In this document: in pieces, positions 1 to 9,894 of the stretch
Numbering within the stretch: position 1 is the stretch's first letter
Layout of the letters: each line of letters starts with the position of its first letter
Origin: a gamma proteobacterium HTCC2207
GTDB lineage: Bacteria > Pseudomonadota > Gammaproteobacteria > Pseudomonadales > Porticoccaceae
Direction of reading: 5' to 3'
DNA: 54,341 nt
Assembly: GCA_905182265.1 (NCBI GenBank)
Contig: CAJJAO010000004.1
Span: forward strand, 1-54,341
Made by a program: the position numbers and the translations under genes
The notes under the pieces: model-generated
What the model was told of the DNA's origin: nothing
What the model saw: the letters and a program-made list of their open reading frames with translations, nothing else
Database searches by the model: none

Positions 1-50
1 ATTGGTTGATCATTGGGGGATGTGGAGGCTTAACCCCAAGAGGAAATCTT

Positions 51-905
51 ATGTCTATTGTCAGTATGCGCGATATGTTGCAGGCTGGTGTGCATTTCGG
101 CCACCAAACCCGCTTCTGGAACCCCAAAATGAGCCAGTACATCTTCGGCTCACGTAACAAAGTTCATGTCATAAACCTTGAGCACACAGTGCCAGCCTTT
201 AACGAAGCATTAGAAATTCTGCGTGTTGAAGCTGCCAAAGGTAATCAAATTCTTTTTGTTGGCACCAAGCGTGCTGCACAAAAAATTGTTAAAGAGCAAG
301 CAGAGCGTTGTGGCATGCCTTATGTCAGCCACCGCTGGTTGGGCGGCATGCTTACTAACTACAAAACTATTCGTGCGTCTATCCGTCGTTTCCGTGAACT
401 GGAAACTCAGGAAGCTGATGGTACTTTTGAGAAGCTGACCAAGAAAGAAGTCCTCATGCGCACGCGTATGAAGATTAAGCTTGAGAACAGCATCGGTGGT
501 ATCAAGGATATGAATGGTCTGCCTGATATTTTGTTTGTGGTTGACGTCGATCACGAGCGCATTGCTATTAACGAAGCTAACAAGCTGGGTATTCCAGTTG
601 TTGGTATCGTTGACACCAACAGTAACCCTGATGGTGTTGACTACGTTATTCCTGGTAATGACGATTCGATCCGTGCCATTAAGCTGTATGCAGCATCTGT
701 TGCTGATTCAGTTCTTGAGGGCAAGGCTCAGTCTGCAGTTGTTACTAGCAAGGACGAGTTTGTTGAAGAAGTAGCCGCAGAGGCAGCTCCGGCTGTTGAA
801 GCTGCTCCTGCTGAGACCGTTGCTGCTAAAGAAGCTGCGCCAGCTCCAGTAGAGGCTGCTCCAGCTCCAGCAGAAGCTGCGCCTAAAGAAGCTGCGTCGG
901 AGTAA
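51..905 (+). CDS. rpsB: 30S ribosomal protein S2
   Basis: Ribosomal protein S2, which joins the 30S subunit late and is needed for S1 binding. I chose the ATG at 51 because an AGAGGAAAT ribosome-binding site lies just before it and the protein then begins [20 protein letters not shown], matching family N-termini; the frame is open further upstream but unconserved there. Family motifs include [31 protein letters not shown] and [21 protein letters not shown]. The product is 284 residues, about 40 longer than E. coli S2, because of an Ala/Pro/Glu tail (residues ~244-284) made of EAAPAP-like repeats. The tail is unusual and its role is unknown. It is followed by a repeat region and a hairpin before tsf. 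Confidence 0.97.
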   Translation: MSIVSMRDMLQAGVHFGHQTRFWNPKMSQYIFGSRNKVHVINLEHTVPAFNEALEILRVEAAKGNQILFVGTKRAAQKIVKEQAERCGMPYVSHRWLGGMLTNYKTIRASIRRFRELETQEADGTFEKLTKKEVLMRTRMKIKLENSIGGIKDMNGLPDILFVVDVDHERIAINEANKLGIPVVGIVDTNSNPDGVDYVIPGNDDSIRAIKLYAASVADSVLEGKAQSAVVTSKDEFVEEVAAEAAPAVEAAPAETVAAKEAAPAPVEAAPAPAEAAPKEAASE

Positions 906-920
906 TTCCGGCTGGTCTTT

Positions 921-990
921 TTATTCGGCCCAGCTTATTCGGCCCAGTTTATTCGGTTCGATTTAATAGGCCCAAGTTAATAGGCCCGAT
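921..990 (+). repeat. 14-bp tandem repeat, five units, between rpsB and tsf
   Basis: Five consecutive 14-nt units start at 921, 935, 949, 963 and 977. The first two read TTATTCGGCCCAGC and TTATTCGGCCCAGT; the last two read TTAATAGGCCCAAG and TTAATAGGCCCGAT. A sixth, decayed unit may cover 991-1004. The unit length is not a multiple of three and the array lies outside any gene, so it is not coding. It sits in transcribed RNA, directly upstream of the hairpin at 1017-1039. Confidence 0.85.
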
Positions 991-1016
991 GTATTAGGGT
1001 AGCTAAGTAACAAGAC

Positions 1017-1039
1017 AAAGGGGGGCACTGCCCCCTTTT
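1017..1039 (+). terminator. Intercistronic hairpin / attenuator between rpsB and tsf
   Basis: A 10-bp stem (arms 1017-1026 and 1030-1039, with GGGGGC/GCCCCC at its core and one G-U pair) closes a 3-nt loop. The 3' arm ends in TTTT. It is shaped like a Rho-independent terminator but lies inside the rpsB-tsf operon. An intercistronic terminator that lowers tsf transcription relative to rpsB is known in E. coli, so partial attenuation is the likely role. The short U-run suggests incomplete termination. Confidence 0.75.
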
Positions 1040-1073
1040 CTCCAACTGATTAAATGTTTTAGAGAGGAATACA

Positions 1074-1937
1074 ATGTCACAGGTAACAGCATCTTTAGTG
1101 AAAGAGCTGCGAGATCGCACTGGTCTAGGCATGATGGAATGTAAGAAGGCACTGGCTGAGTCTGGAGCTGATGTCGATAAGGCAATCGAAGAATTACGCA
1201 AGTCTAGTGGTATGAAAGCAGCCAAAAAAGCAGGCCGAACGGCAGCTGATGGTATCGTTATGTTTAAAACTGATGGTTCCTACGGCGTGCTTGTAGAAGT
1301 GAACAGTGAAACAGATTTTGCTGCTCGCGATGAAGGCTTCAAGGGCTTTGTTAGCTCAGTGCTAGACGCTAGCTTTACGGCTAAGCAGACAGATATTCCT
1401 ACATTGATGGCTGGCGGCTTAGAAACAGCTCGCGAAGCATTGGTGCAGAAAATTGGCGAGAACATCTCTGCCCGTCGTGCTGGCGCTATTGATGCTCCAG
1501 TGGTTGGTGGCTATGTGCACAGTAACAATCGCATTGCGGTTATTGTTGGTCTTACCGGTGGCACTGAAGAGCTGGCGAAAGATGTGGCTATGCATATTGC
1601 AGCGGTAAACCCTGCAGTAGTGAACTCAGATCAAATGCCTGCTGACGTAATTGCGGCTGAGAAAGAGATTTATGCAGCCCAGGCTCGCGAGAGCGGTAAG
1701 CCAGAAGAGATTATTGAAAAGATGATCGGTGGCCGTGTCAGTAAGTTCTTGAAAGAGAGCAGCCTGATTGACCAGCCGTTTGTTAAAGACCCAGATGTTA
1801 CAGTTGGCAAGTTAGTTGCTGCTGCTGGCGCTGAGGTTGTGTCTTTTGTCCGCTTTGAAGTGGGCGAAGGTATCGAAGTTGAAGATGTTGATTTTGCTGC
1901 AGAAGTAGCCGCTCAGGTTGCAGGTGCTAGCGAATAA
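1074..1937 (+). CDS. tsf: Elongation factor Ts
   Basis: EF-Ts, the guanine-nucleotide exchange factor that recycles EF-Tu-GDP. It is 287 residues, the normal length. The N-terminal UBA-like domain contains the signature [19 protein letters not shown] (residues ~9-27). The core carries the EF-Tu contact motif [10 protein letters not shown] (residues ~80-89), and the C-terminal part includes [25 protein letters not shown]. The ATG at 1074 follows an AGAGAGGAA ribosome-binding site. It is co-transcribed with rpsB through the hairpin at 1017-1039 and continues into pyrH after 16 nt. Confidence 0.97.
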   Translation: MSQVTASLVKELRDRTGLGMMECKKALAESGADVDKAIEELRKSSGMKAAKKAGRTAADGIVMFKTDGSYGVLVEVNSETDFAARDEGFKGFVSSVLDASFTAKQTDIPTLMAGGLETAREALVQKIGENISARRAGAIDAPVVGGYVHSNNRIAVIVGLTGGTEELAKDVAMHIAAVNPAVVNSDQMPADVIAAEKEIYAAQARESGKPEEIIEKMIGGRVSKFLKESSLIDQPFVKDPDVTVGKLVAAAGAEVVSFVRFEVGEGIEVEDVDFAAEVAAQVAGASE

Positions 1938-1953
1938 ATAGATAGGAGCAGAT

Positions 1954-2685
1954 ATGCCAACCGCCGGTAAAGAGAAAAAGTACAAACGTATCCTTCTCAA
2001 ACTTAGTGGTGAAGAGCTTATGGGTGAAGAGGGCTTCGGGATTGATCCCAAGGTTCTCGATCGCATGGCGCTCGAAATCGGACAGCTTGTTGGTATAGGT
2101 GTACAGGTCGGTTTGGTTATCGGCGGTGGTAATCTGTTTCGTGGAGCCGCGCTAAATGCAGCTGGTATGGATCGAGTAACTGGCGACCATATGGGTATGC
2201 TGGCCACAGTGATGAATGCTCTGGCCATGCGTGACGCTCTGGAACGCACAAATATTTCCTCCCATGTTATGTCATCGATTCCGATGAGTGGTGTTGTTGA
2301 ACACTATGATCGGCGTCGTGCTATCCGCTATATTAAAGACGGTGACGTCGTTATTTTTGCGGCTGGTACCGGCAACCCGTTTTTCACTACTGATTCTGCA
2401 GCCTGCCTGCGGGGTATCGAGATTGATGCCGATGTGGTTTTGAAAGCCACTAAGGTCGATGGCGTGTACTCGGCAGATCCAATGTTGGAACCTTCTGCTG
2501 AACTCTACACCCATTTAACCTATGATCAGGTACTGGACAAAAAACTCGGCGTGATGGACCTGACGGCCATATGTTTGTGTCGTGAGCACAATATGCCGCT
2601 CAGAGTTTTTCGCATGTCAAAACAGGGAGCTTTACTGAACCTAGTCGTTGGCGGTGCCGAGGGCACGCTAATCGAAGAGGGATAA
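1954..2685 (+). CDS. pyrH: Uridylate kinase (UMP kinase)
   Basis: Phosphorylates UMP to UDP in pyrimidine nucleotide synthesis; a hexameric amino-acid-kinase-fold enzyme in the cytoplasm. The sequence shows the N-terminal [12 protein letters not shown], the GGGNLFRG glycine loop (~residues 58-65), [14 protein letters not shown] and the C-terminal [13 protein letters not shown] nucleotide-binding segment. At 243 residues it is full length. AGGAGCAG precedes the ATG. It lies between tsf and frr, the usual bacterial order. Confidence 0.97.
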   Translation: MPTAGKEKKYKRILLKLSGEELMGEEGFGIDPKVLDRMALEIGQLVGIGVQVGLVIGGGNLFRGAALNAAGMDRVTGDHMGMLATVMNALAMRDALERTNISSHVMSSIPMSGVVEHYDRRRAIRYIKDGDVVIFAAGTGNPFFTTDSAACLRGIEIDADVVLKATKVDGVYSADPMLEPSAELYTHLTYDQVLDKKLGVMDLTAICLCREHNMPLRVFRMSKQGALLNLVVGGAEGTLIEEG

Positions 2686-2698
2686 GGGGTCGTTTGAA

Positions 2699-3256
2699 AT
2701 GATTGAAGAGTTAAAGCAAGACGCAGAAGAACGCATGTCTAAGGCAATAGATGCCTTGGCCAGTGCCTTTAATAAAATTCGTACCGGTCGAGCACATCCC
2801 AGTATTCTGGATGGCCTGTCCGTTGACTACTACGGTGTTGATACACCTCTGAGTCAGGCGGCGTCCATTTCCATAGAAGACGCGCGCACATTGGCGGTTA
2901 CCCCTTGGGAAAAAGCACTAGTCCCCGAGATTGAAAAAGCCATTATGAAGTCGGACCTGGGTTTAAACCCATCTACAGCTGGCACGGTTATTCGTGTGCC
3001 GCTCCCCGCATTGACTGAGGAGACTCGCAAGCATTACGGCAAACAGGCTAAGGCCGAAGCTGAGGGTGCCAGAGTTTCTATCCGCAACATTCGTCGGGAT
3101 GTTATTTCAGATGTTAAAGATCTGCAAAAAGCTAAAGACATCAGCGAAGATGAGGAGCGTAAAGCTCAGGACGATGTGCAGAAGATCACAGATCGCTTTG
3201 TTGCAAAAGTTGAAGAGGCGCTTGCGGCTAAAGAAAAGGATTTGATGGAGATTTAA
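2699..3256 (+). CDS. frr: Ribosome recycling factor
   Basis: RRF splits post-termination ribosomes together with EF-G. It is 185 residues, the standard size. The three-helix-bundle domain includes [23 protein letters not shown] (seen as [14 protein letters not shown], residues ~23-36), the flexible insert domain has [16 protein letters not shown], and the C-terminal helices have [16 protein letters not shown]. It follows pyrH by 13 nt and precedes uppS by 19 nt in the same operon. Confidence 0.97.
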   Translation: MIEELKQDAEERMSKAIDALASAFNKIRTGRAHPSILDGLSVDYYGVDTPLSQAASISIEDARTLAVTPWEKALVPEIEKAIMKSDLGLNPSTAGTVIRVPLPALTEETRKHYGKQAKAEAEGARVSIRNIRRDVISDVKDLQKAKDISEDEERKAQDDVQKITDRFVAKVEEALAAKEKDLMEI

Positions 3257-3275
3257 TCTCCATATTCCTAAGGCC

Positions 3276-4121
3276 ATGGCTGATTCTGTCTCCATAGTAT
3301 CTACCCACCCGCTAAAGCACGTTGCGATCATCATGGATGGCAACAATCGCTGGGCTAAGCAACGTGGCCTAGGCGGTATTGCTGGCCATGAGGCTGGCGT
3401 TGAGCGTATCCGTGACACCCTTAAAGCGGCGAAGAGCCACAATATAGACACCGTAACTCTGTTTGCCTTTAGCAGTGAAAACTGGAAGCGTCCAGAGTTA
3501 GAAGTTCGCGGCTTAATGTCACTATTTTCCTCCTATCTTAAAAAAGAAGGCAAAGCCCTTCGCGACGACGGCGTGCGCCTTAAGGTTGTGGGCAGCCGCA
3601 GTCATTTTAGCGACCGGTTAAAACGTCTTATTCAAGATACAGAGACCATGACAGCCAATGGCAAGTTTACTCTCTATTTATGTGTTGATTACGGTGGCCG
3701 CTGGGATATTGCTCGCACGGCGCAATCGTTAGCGACTGAGGTTCAGCTGGGCCGAGTGAGACCTTCCGATATCAGCGAAGATATGTTTGCTAAGTATATG
3801 AAACAAGATGGCATCCCAGATCCGGATCTTTGTATTCGCACGGCGGGTGAACAGCGAATTAGTAACTTCTTGCTCTGGCAGATGGCTTACACAGAGTTGT
3901 ATTTCGCCAATTGCTACTGGCCTGATTTTGATGCCAAGGCGTTGGAGTTAGCGGTTGCTGAGTACTACTCAAGACAGCGTCGCTTTGGTCTTCGTGATGG
4001 TAATGACACCAGCTTAGACAACAGCTCCGCTAGCAACTCTGATAGCAACTCTGATAGTGCTAACGGCCCCGATAACGACAAATCCTCTGCGCTGGATACA
4101 GGTGATACAGCCCATGCTTAA
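3276..4121 (+). CDS. uppS: Undecaprenyl diphosphate synthase with a Ser/Asn/Asp-rich tail
   Basis: Cis-prenyltransferase that makes C55 undecaprenyl diphosphate, the lipid carrier for peptidoglycan and O-antigen. Catalytic motifs are HVAIIMDGNNRWAKQRG (residues ~15-31, with the essential Asp), GHEAG, FAFSSENWKRP, and the C-terminal DLCIRTAGEQRISNFLLWQ and YTELYF. The enzyme core ends near residue 245; a hydrophilic tail of about 35 residues rich in Ser, Asn and Asp follows, encoded partly by a direct repeat around 4030-4055. This tail is absent from typical homologues and may be a repeat expansion. The stop overlaps the cdsA start by 8 nt. Confidence 0.95.
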   Translation: MADSVSIVSTHPLKHVAIIMDGNNRWAKQRGLGGIAGHEAGVERIRDTLKAAKSHNIDTVTLFAFSSENWKRPELEVRGLMSLFSSYLKKEGKALRDDGVRLKVVGSRSHFSDRLKRLIQDTETMTANGKFTLYLCVDYGGRWDIARTAQSLATEVQLGRVRPSDISEDMFAKYMKQDGIPDPDLCIRTAGEQRISNFLLWQMAYTELYFANCYWPDFDAKALELAVAEYYSRQRRFGLRDGNDTSLDNSSASNSDSNSDSANGPDNDKSSALDTGDTAHA

Positions 4122-4941
4122 ACAGCGGTTTTTTACGGCAGTGGTTATGGCTGCGGTGTTTCTCGGGCTTTTGTTTGGCCTGTCAGCAACGGGTTTCTCT
4201 CTGGTGATACTGCTGTTGGTCATGGTCGCTGGCTGGGAATGGGCTGGTCTAGCAAATATTAAATCGAAGGCAGGCAAGGCCGCTTATTTGGGCCTACTTT
4301 TGGCTACATTGGCGACCTATGGCTACTTTACCGGCTTAGGCTCTGCTTATGATGCAGAGATTGGAGTGCAGCTTAGCTTTTCGGCTATTGGGCTCTGGGC
4401 GGTTATCTTTCTTTGGATTCAGGGCTATCCTTCTAGCGCTATTTTCTGGTCGCCAAAGCCTATGTTGGCTCTGCTTGGGTTGATTCTGCTAGCCATGACA
4501 TGGATCGCTGTGGTGACGATTTTACATGCTGAGTTTGGTCGTTGGTTGCTGCTGCTCGCAATTGTAATCGTTGTACTAGCCGATATTGGTGGCTATATCG
4601 CAGGCAAATTATTTGGTAAACATAAGCTGGCTCCTATTGTCAGCCCCGGTAAAACCTGGGAGGGTTTTGCCGGTGGTATGTTGTTGCAGTTAGTCCTTAT
4701 ATCTGGCCTGTTTTGGTTGTTGCCTGATGTTGGTATCCGAGATCTGGCAGTATTGATTATTCCTGTTGCCCTCTATTCAGTGATGGGCGATCTATTCGAA
4801 AGTATGCTCAAGCGTCATGCTGGAGTAAAAGACAGTAGCAATCTGCTGCCTGGTCACGGCGGGGTGCTCGATCGTATCGATGGCATCATGTCGGCCATGC
4901 CGTTATTTCTCGTTCTGCTATCGCAAACGCGTCCCTTTTAA
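4114..4941 (+). CDS. cdsA: Phosphatidate cytidylyltransferase
   Basis: Makes CDP-diacylglycerol from phosphatidate and CTP, the branch point of phospholipid synthesis, in the inner membrane. The ATG at 4114 gives MLKQRFFTAVVMAA, a normal N-terminus; the frame extends 19 codons upstream but that part lies inside uppS and is not conserved. Several hydrophobic segments are visible. The family signature is clear near the C-terminus: SMLKRHAGVKDSSNLLPGHG followed by GVLDRIDG. It is 275 residues. It overlaps uppS by 8 nt and is followed by dxr after 3 nt, so translation is probably coupled. Confidence 0.95.
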   Translation: MLKQRFFTAVVMAAVFLGLLFGLSATGFSLVILLLVMVAGWEWAGLANIKSKAGKAAYLGLLLATLATYGYFTGLGSAYDAEIGVQLSFSAIGLWAVIFLWIQGYPSSAIFWSPKPMLALLGLILLAMTWIAVVTILHAEFGRWLLLLAIVIVVLADIGGYIAGKLFGKHKLAPIVSPGKTWEGFAGGMLLQLVLISGLFWLLPDVGIRDLAVLIIPVALYSVMGDLFESMLKRHAGVKDSSNLLPGHGGVLDRIDGIMSAMPLFLVLLSQTRPF

Positions 4942-4944
4942 TCA

Positions 4945-6123
4945 ATGCAATCCATCACAATACTTGGTGCAACGGGCTCGATTGGTGAAAGCACTCTAGA
5001 CGTGATCGCCCGACATCCTGACAAGTATTCTGTCTTTGCCCTAACCGGCAACACACAAATTCAAAAACTCGCAACCCAGTGCCTACTCCATCGAGCCCAG
5101 TTTGCTATTGTAAATGATGCAGCTGCGGCGTCTCAGTTACGTGAGCTGCTGCTGGCTACTGGATGCAAAACTGAAGTGCTGCACGGTATTGAAGCCCTCT
5201 GTCAGGTATCTAGTGCAGTGCAGGTCGATACAGTTATGGCTGCTATTGTTGGCGCAGCTGGCCTGGTACCCACATTGGCTGCGGTAAAAGCCGGTAAGAA
5301 AATACTACTCGCCAATAAAGAGTCTTTAGTGATGGCTGGCGGGCTATTTATGCAGGCAGTTAAGGCCTCAGGCTCGGTGCTACTGCCTATTGATAGCGAG
5401 CACAATGCAATATTCCAATGTCTGCCCGCTAACTACGAGCAGGCAGCGTTATCTGGGGTGAGTAAGCTACTGCTGTCTGCCTCTGGTGGTCCATTTCGTG
5501 GCTGGTCTCTCGGACAGATGGCCGCTGTGACTCCAGACCAAGCCTGTGCACATCCCAACTGGAGCATGGGTCGCAAGATATCCGTTGACTCTGCATCCCT
5601 CATGAATAAAGGGCTTGAGCTAATCGAAGCCTGCTGGCTGTTTAATATGCACGCATCGCAGATCGAAGTAGTTGTGCATCCCCAGAGCGTGATTCACAGT
5701 CTGGTGCAGTATACCGATGGCTCTGTGCTCGCCCAGCTGGGTAACCCAGATATGCGCACACCCATTGCCCATGCACTGGCCTGGCCCGATCGTATTGAAT
5801 CTGGCGTGGCAGATTTGAATCTCTTTGAGATTGCCCGGTTGGATTTTGAGCAGCCCGATATTAAGAGCTTTCCCTGTCTTCAGCTGGCCTTTGATGCCGC
5901 TGCCGCTGCGGGTGATGCTCCTGCTATTCTCAATGCCGCCAATGAAGTTGCTGTGCAGGCTTTTCTCGATGAACGCATTAGTTTTACTCAAATTGCCGAG
6001 GTGGTTGATAATACCCTCTCGGGCCTTGATTATAGTGAACCAGACGGCCTTGACGCAGTCCAAGAGTCCGACCTAAAAGCGCGTTACCATAGCGCTAATT
6101 ATATTGCAGAGATTGAGTCCTAG
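4945..6123 (+). CDS. dxr: 1-deoxy-D-xylulose 5-phosphate reductoisomerase
   Basis: Second step of the MEP isoprenoid pathway: DXP plus NADPH gives 2-C-methyl-D-erythritol 4-phosphate. The Rossmann motif [15 protein letters not shown] is at residues ~6-20, [12 protein letters not shown] is near 125, the metal site is [13 protein letters not shown], and the flexible-loop / substrate motifs are SASGGPF and [20 protein letters not shown]. It is 392 residues, full length. The gene follows cdsA by 3 nt and leads into rseP after 3 nt. The pathway feeds UppS, two genes upstream. Confidence 0.96.
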   Translation: MQSITILGATGSIGESTLDVIARHPDKYSVFALTGNTQIQKLATQCLLHRAQFAIVNDAAAASQLRELLLATGCKTEVLHGIEALCQVSSAVQVDTVMAAIVGAAGLVPTLAAVKAGKKILLANKESLVMAGGLFMQAVKASGSVLLPIDSEHNAIFQCLPANYEQAALSGVSKLLLSASGGPFRGWSLGQMAAVTPDQACAHPNWSMGRKISVDSASLMNKGLELIEACWLFNMHASQIEVVVHPQSVIHSLVQYTDGSVLAQLGNPDMRTPIAHALAWPDRIESGVADLNLFEIARLDFEQPDIKSFPCLQLAFDAAAAAGDAPAILNAANEVAVQAFLDERISFTQIAEVVDNTLSGLDYSEPDGLDAVQESDLKARYHSANYIAEIES

Positions 6124-6126
6124 TTT

Positions 6127-7485
6127 ATGGAATTAGTGCAGACCATTTTTTACTTCTTTATTGCCCTAGGTGTGGTGGTTACCATCCATGAGTTCGGTCA
6201 TTTTTGGGTGGCTCGTCGCTGTGGTATCAAAGTTGAACGATTCTCTATTGGTTTTGGCAAGCCGCTTTTAAAATGGCGAGATAAGCAGGGCACCGAGTTT
6301 GTTTTTGCCCTGTTGCCCTTGGGCGGCTATGTAAAGATGCTTGATGAGCGTGAGGGTAATGTCAGTGATGAGGACTTACCGTCATCCTTCAATCGAAAAA
6401 CCGTGTGGCAGAGGATGGCAGTGGTTAGTGCCGGCCCCATGGCCAATTTTGTACTGGCGACCGCAGTGTTTTTTGTTATTTTTCTGGGTGGTGAGCAAGG
6501 CTTGGCGCCAGTTGTTGGTCAGACTAAGCTGGATTCTGTTGCCAGCCAGTCGGGTTTTGAGCCCGGTATGGAAATTATTGCGGTCAATGGCGTCCCGACC
6601 AATACTTGGTCATCTGTGTCTAGGCAGTTATTTGGGTTTATAGGGTCTAGCGGCGAAATTCCTTTTACCGTGCGCTACCAAGATTCCGATTTAAAATATG
6701 ATTTGGCCGTGCCTGTCGAGAGCTGGCTGCGAGAAGTTGAAGACCCAATGCCAATGCGAGAGCTGGGTATTAGCCCACCCTTTGAGTTGGAAAGTTTGTC
6801 TCTTGCTGAGGTATTTGAAGACGGAGCTGGCTTCAAGGCTGGCCTGCAGGCGGGGGATAGGTTGGTAACCATCAATGGTCAGGCGATTACCAATGTTAAT
6901 GAGTTTGTCGATACTGTTGCTGGCAGTACCGAAGCGGCAGTTTTTTTGGGTATTGAGAGAGCATCGCAGAATCTACTAATCGAAGTAACTCCCTTGCTCA
7001 CTGATAGAGAGGGTGTACAGGTAGGGCAGTTGGGCGTGCAGCTGGCTTCTAGTGGCAAGTACCCGGAGGGTTTGATTCGCTCTGTGGATTACAGCGTTAT
7101 TGGGGCACTGTTAAGAGGCGCAACCGAGACGGCAAATACCAGTATTTTTGTGGTCAAATCTATCGGCAAGCTGATTGTCGGAGACCTTTCGCCAAAGAAC
7201 CTTAGCGGGCCAATTACCATCGCCAAAGTAGCCGGTGATAGCGGTAGGTCTGGAGGTGACAATTTTATTCGCTTTGTCGCTATTCTCAGTATAATGCTCG
7301 GCGTAATGAATCTATTGCCTGTTCCTGTGTTGGACGGCGGTCATCTCATGTATTACTTGATTGAGGTGATAAAAGGTTCTCCTGTTTCTGATCAAATTCA
7401 GATGGTGGGATATAAAGTAGGGTTTGCCATGTTGATGGGTCTGATGGTTGTGGCCACATACAACGATGTAGCGCGGGCGTTTTAA
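6127..7485 (+). CDS. rseP: Site-2 intramembrane zinc protease RseP
   Basis: Inner-membrane metalloprotease that in relatives cleaves the anti-sigma factor RseA in the sigma-E envelope-stress pathway and removes remnant signal peptides. The zinc motif HEFGH (in VVTIHEFGHFWVARRCG) is in the first membrane segment, residues ~21-25. Two PDZ domains follow (around VVGQTKLDSVASQSGFEPG and VFEDGAGFKAGLQAGDRLV). The second active-site motif, NLLPVPVLDGGHL, lies in the C-terminal membrane region. It is 452 residues, normal. It sits just before bamA, as in other Gammaproteobacteria. rseA is not in this window. Confidence 0.95.
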   Translation: MELVQTIFYFFIALGVVVTIHEFGHFWVARRCGIKVERFSIGFGKPLLKWRDKQGTEFVFALLPLGGYVKMLDEREGNVSDEDLPSSFNRKTVWQRMAVVSAGPMANFVLATAVFFVIFLGGEQGLAPVVGQTKLDSVASQSGFEPGMEIIAVNGVPTNTWSSVSRQLFGFIGSSGEIPFTVRYQDSDLKYDLAVPVESWLREVEDPMPMRELGISPPFELESLSLAEVFEDGAGFKAGLQAGDRLVTINGQAITNVNEFVDTVAGSTEAAVFLGIERASQNLLIEVTPLLTDREGVQVGQLGVQLASSGKYPEGLIRSVDYSVIGALLRGATETANTSIFVVKSIGKLIVGDLSPKNLSGPITIAKVAGDSGRSGGDNFIRFVAILSIMLGVMNLLPVPVLDGGHLMYYLIEVIKGSPVSDQIQMVGYKVGFAMLMGLMVVATYNDVARAF

Positions 7486-7525
7486 CGCGTAAACACTAAC
7501 TGACTAATTGGGTTCCATTATCTAC

Positions 7526-9874
7526 ATGAAGCAGCTTTTAACAGGTCTACTTTTTATATTATGTACTCTCTCGCCGTCGTTGCATGCAGAGGTTTTCCAA
7601 GTTGCTGATATCCGTATTGAGGGTTTGCAGCGTGTATCTGCAGGTACCGTATTTGCGGCTCTCCCGATCAGTGCCGGTGATTTGGTCGACGAACCCGCGA
7701 TTCGTGAAGCCACAAGGTCACTTTTTCGCACAGGCTATTTCTCCGATGTAGTAATGGCACGTGAGAACAGTATTTTGGTCATTGGCTTGGCTGAAAGGCC
7801 AGCAGTTACCGAGATAAATCTAGAGGGTAACAAGGCCATTGAAACCGATCAGCTGCTTGATGCGCTGCGGGATAATGGCTTGGCTGAGGGCCAGATCTTC
7901 CGCCAGGTGATTCTTGAGGGCATGACTCAAGAACTACAGCGCCAATATGTTTCCCAGGGTCGCTACGGCGCCCTAGTTAAAACAGAAGTCAAAACACTGC
8001 CGCGCAATCGCGTTGCAGTCAATATCGATATTGAAGAGGGCGATGTCGCAAAAATTCGTCATATCAATATTGTTGGCAACACAGACTTTAGTGAATCAGA
8101 GCTGCTCGATACCTTTGAACAAAACACTACAGGTTGGTTGTCGTGGATTTCTAGCAACGATAAGTACAGCAGAGAAAAACTGTCCGGTGATTTAGAAACC
8201 CTTGAAACCTGGTATCTCGATCGCGGCTATCTAAAGTTTGCAGTGGACAGTACACAGGTATCCATTAGTCCGGATAAAGAGTCGGTCTTCATTACCATTA
8301 ATATTGATGAAGGCGATGTGTACACCATTGGCGGTATAGAGCTGTCTGGTGAGTTAAAAATACCTGAGACTCAAGCGAGAGCATTGATTATTATGAAAGA
8401 AGGCATGACCTTCTCTCAGACATTAATGACGACTTCTAGCGAATACATTACCCGCCGTCTAGGTAACGAAGGCTATACCTTTGCCGAAGTGGCTGGTTAT
8501 CCCGAAGTTGATGAAGAAGAAAAAACGGCAACCATTACGTTTGTAGTAACACCGGGCATGCGCGCCTATGTGCGTCGAGTAGAGTTTCGTGGCAATACTA
8601 AAACTGCCGATGATGTTCTACGCCGAGAAATGCGTCAGATGGAAGGTGGTTCTGCTAACAACATGCTAATTGAACATTCTAAAGTAATGCTTGAGCGCCT
8701 TGGCTTTTTCAAAGAAGTCACGGTTGAGAATGTTCCTGTCCCAGGCACCAATGATCAAATCGATGTGGTATACAGCGTGGAAGAACAGCCCTCAGGTTCC
8801 GTCGGTGCTAGTGTCGGTTACGCTCAGGGTACCGGACTTATTTTGGGTGCCAACCTCAGCGAGAATAACTTCTTAGGCACAGGCAAGCAGGTAGGCATAG
8901 GTGTCAATCGCAGCACCTATCAGAGCTCTTTGAACTTTAGCTATTCTGAGCCTTACTTTACGGTTGATGGCGTTAGCGTTGGTTATAACATCTATTCCAG
9001 AGAGACAGATTACGACCGTATTAACGTGGCGAGTTTCTCCACCAACACCTTTGGTGGTGGTGTTAACTGGAGCTACCCGATTTCTGATATTCAACGTATT
9101 GGCCTGGGTTTTGGCTACGAGAATTTGGACCTGAGAACAGGCTCTTTTGCGTCGAGAGAAATTAGCGATTTCGTGAGCGCCAATGGTGACAAGTTTGACG
9201 TGTTTAACTTCAACATTAACTGGGCAAAGTCGACCTTAAACCGCGGTGTCTTTGCAACTCGCGGTAACTCTCAGCGTGTCAGCCTTGACCTAGCACTTCC
9301 CGGTTCTGGTTTGGAATACTACAAGGTGAACTACAGCGCAGAATATCTGCGTGGCTTGGGTCGCTCATTAACATTAAAGGTAAGGGCAGATTTGGGCTAT
9401 GGCGAGAGCTACGGTGCGACTACCGCGCTGCCTTTCTTTAAAAACTTCTATGGTGGCGGTTTTGGTTCTGTTCGTGGCTTTGAGCGAAACACTCTTGGGC
9501 CTCAGGATACCCCCTGTAATTTTGCCGATCCTCCCTGCACCACCGGATTTATCGATGACCCAGATCCGATTGGTGGCAATGTTAAAGTTGAGTTTGGTGC
9601 AGAGGTTATTTTCCCACTGCCATTCTTAAAAGATCAGCGCTCGGTACAGTCATCATTTTTCTTTGATGCGGGTAATATTTTCAACACTAAATGTGGTGAA
9701 TCTCAGGCAAATTGTTTTAAGCCTGATGCAGGCGAGTTGCGTTATGCTGTCGGCGTGGGTGCAACATGGTTAAGTGGCTTTGGTCCTATCACGTTTAGTT
9801 TGGCCAAACCTCTTAATGCAAGTGACTTAGACGAAGCAGAAGTATTTCAGTTCTCGTTGGGTAATCAATTTTAA
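7526..9874 (+). CDS. bamA: Outer membrane protein assembly factor BamA
   Basis: Core of the BAM complex that inserts beta-barrel proteins into the outer membrane. I chose the ATG at 7526 because it starts a classical signal peptide (MKQLLTGLLFILCTLSPS, cleavage after LHA); an in-frame TTG at 7508 would add six residues for no reason. The mature protein has five POTRA domains (roughly residues 21-420) and a C-terminal barrel ending in Phe. The loop-6 motif VRGF is present (GSVRGFERNTLGP). Two cysteine pairs lie in the extracellular-loop region (TPCNFADPPC, and KCGESQANC further on). It is 782 residues. skp follows after 20 nt. Confidence 0.96.
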   Translation: MKQLLTGLLFILCTLSPSLHAEVFQVADIRIEGLQRVSAGTVFAALPISAGDLVDEPAIREATRSLFRTGYFSDVVMARENSILVIGLAERPAVTEINLEGNKAIETDQLLDALRDNGLAEGQIFRQVILEGMTQELQRQYVSQGRYGALVKTEVKTLPRNRVAVNIDIEEGDVAKIRHINIVGNTDFSESELLDTFEQNTTGWLSWISSNDKYSREKLSGDLETLETWYLDRGYLKFAVDSTQVSISPDKESVFITINIDEGDVYTIGGIELSGELKIPETQARALIIMKEGMTFSQTLMTTSSEYITRRLGNEGYTFAEVAGYPEVDEEEKTATITFVVTPGMRAYVRRVEFRGNTKTADDVLRREMRQMEGGSANNMLIEHSKVMLERLGFFKEVTVENVPVPGTNDQIDVVYSVEEQPSGSVGASVGYAQGTGLILGANLSENNFLGTGKQVGIGVNRSTYQSSLNFSYSEPYFTVDGVSVGYNIYSRETDYDRINVASFSTNTFGGGVNWSYPISDIQRIGLGFGYENLDLRTGSFASREISDFVSANGDKFDVFNFNINWAKSTLNRGVFATRGNSQRVSLDLALPGSGLEYYKVNYSAEYLRGLGRSLTLKVRADLGYGESYGATTALPFFKNFYGGGFGSVRGFERNTLGPQDTPCNFADPPCTTGFIDDPDPIGGNVKVEFGAEVIFPLPFLKDQRSVQSSFFFDAGNIFNTKCGESQANCFKPDAGELRYAVGVGATWLSGFGPITFSLAKPLNASDLDEAEVFQFSLGNQF

Positions 9875-9894
9875 TAATAGGTGGGAGAAGTATT

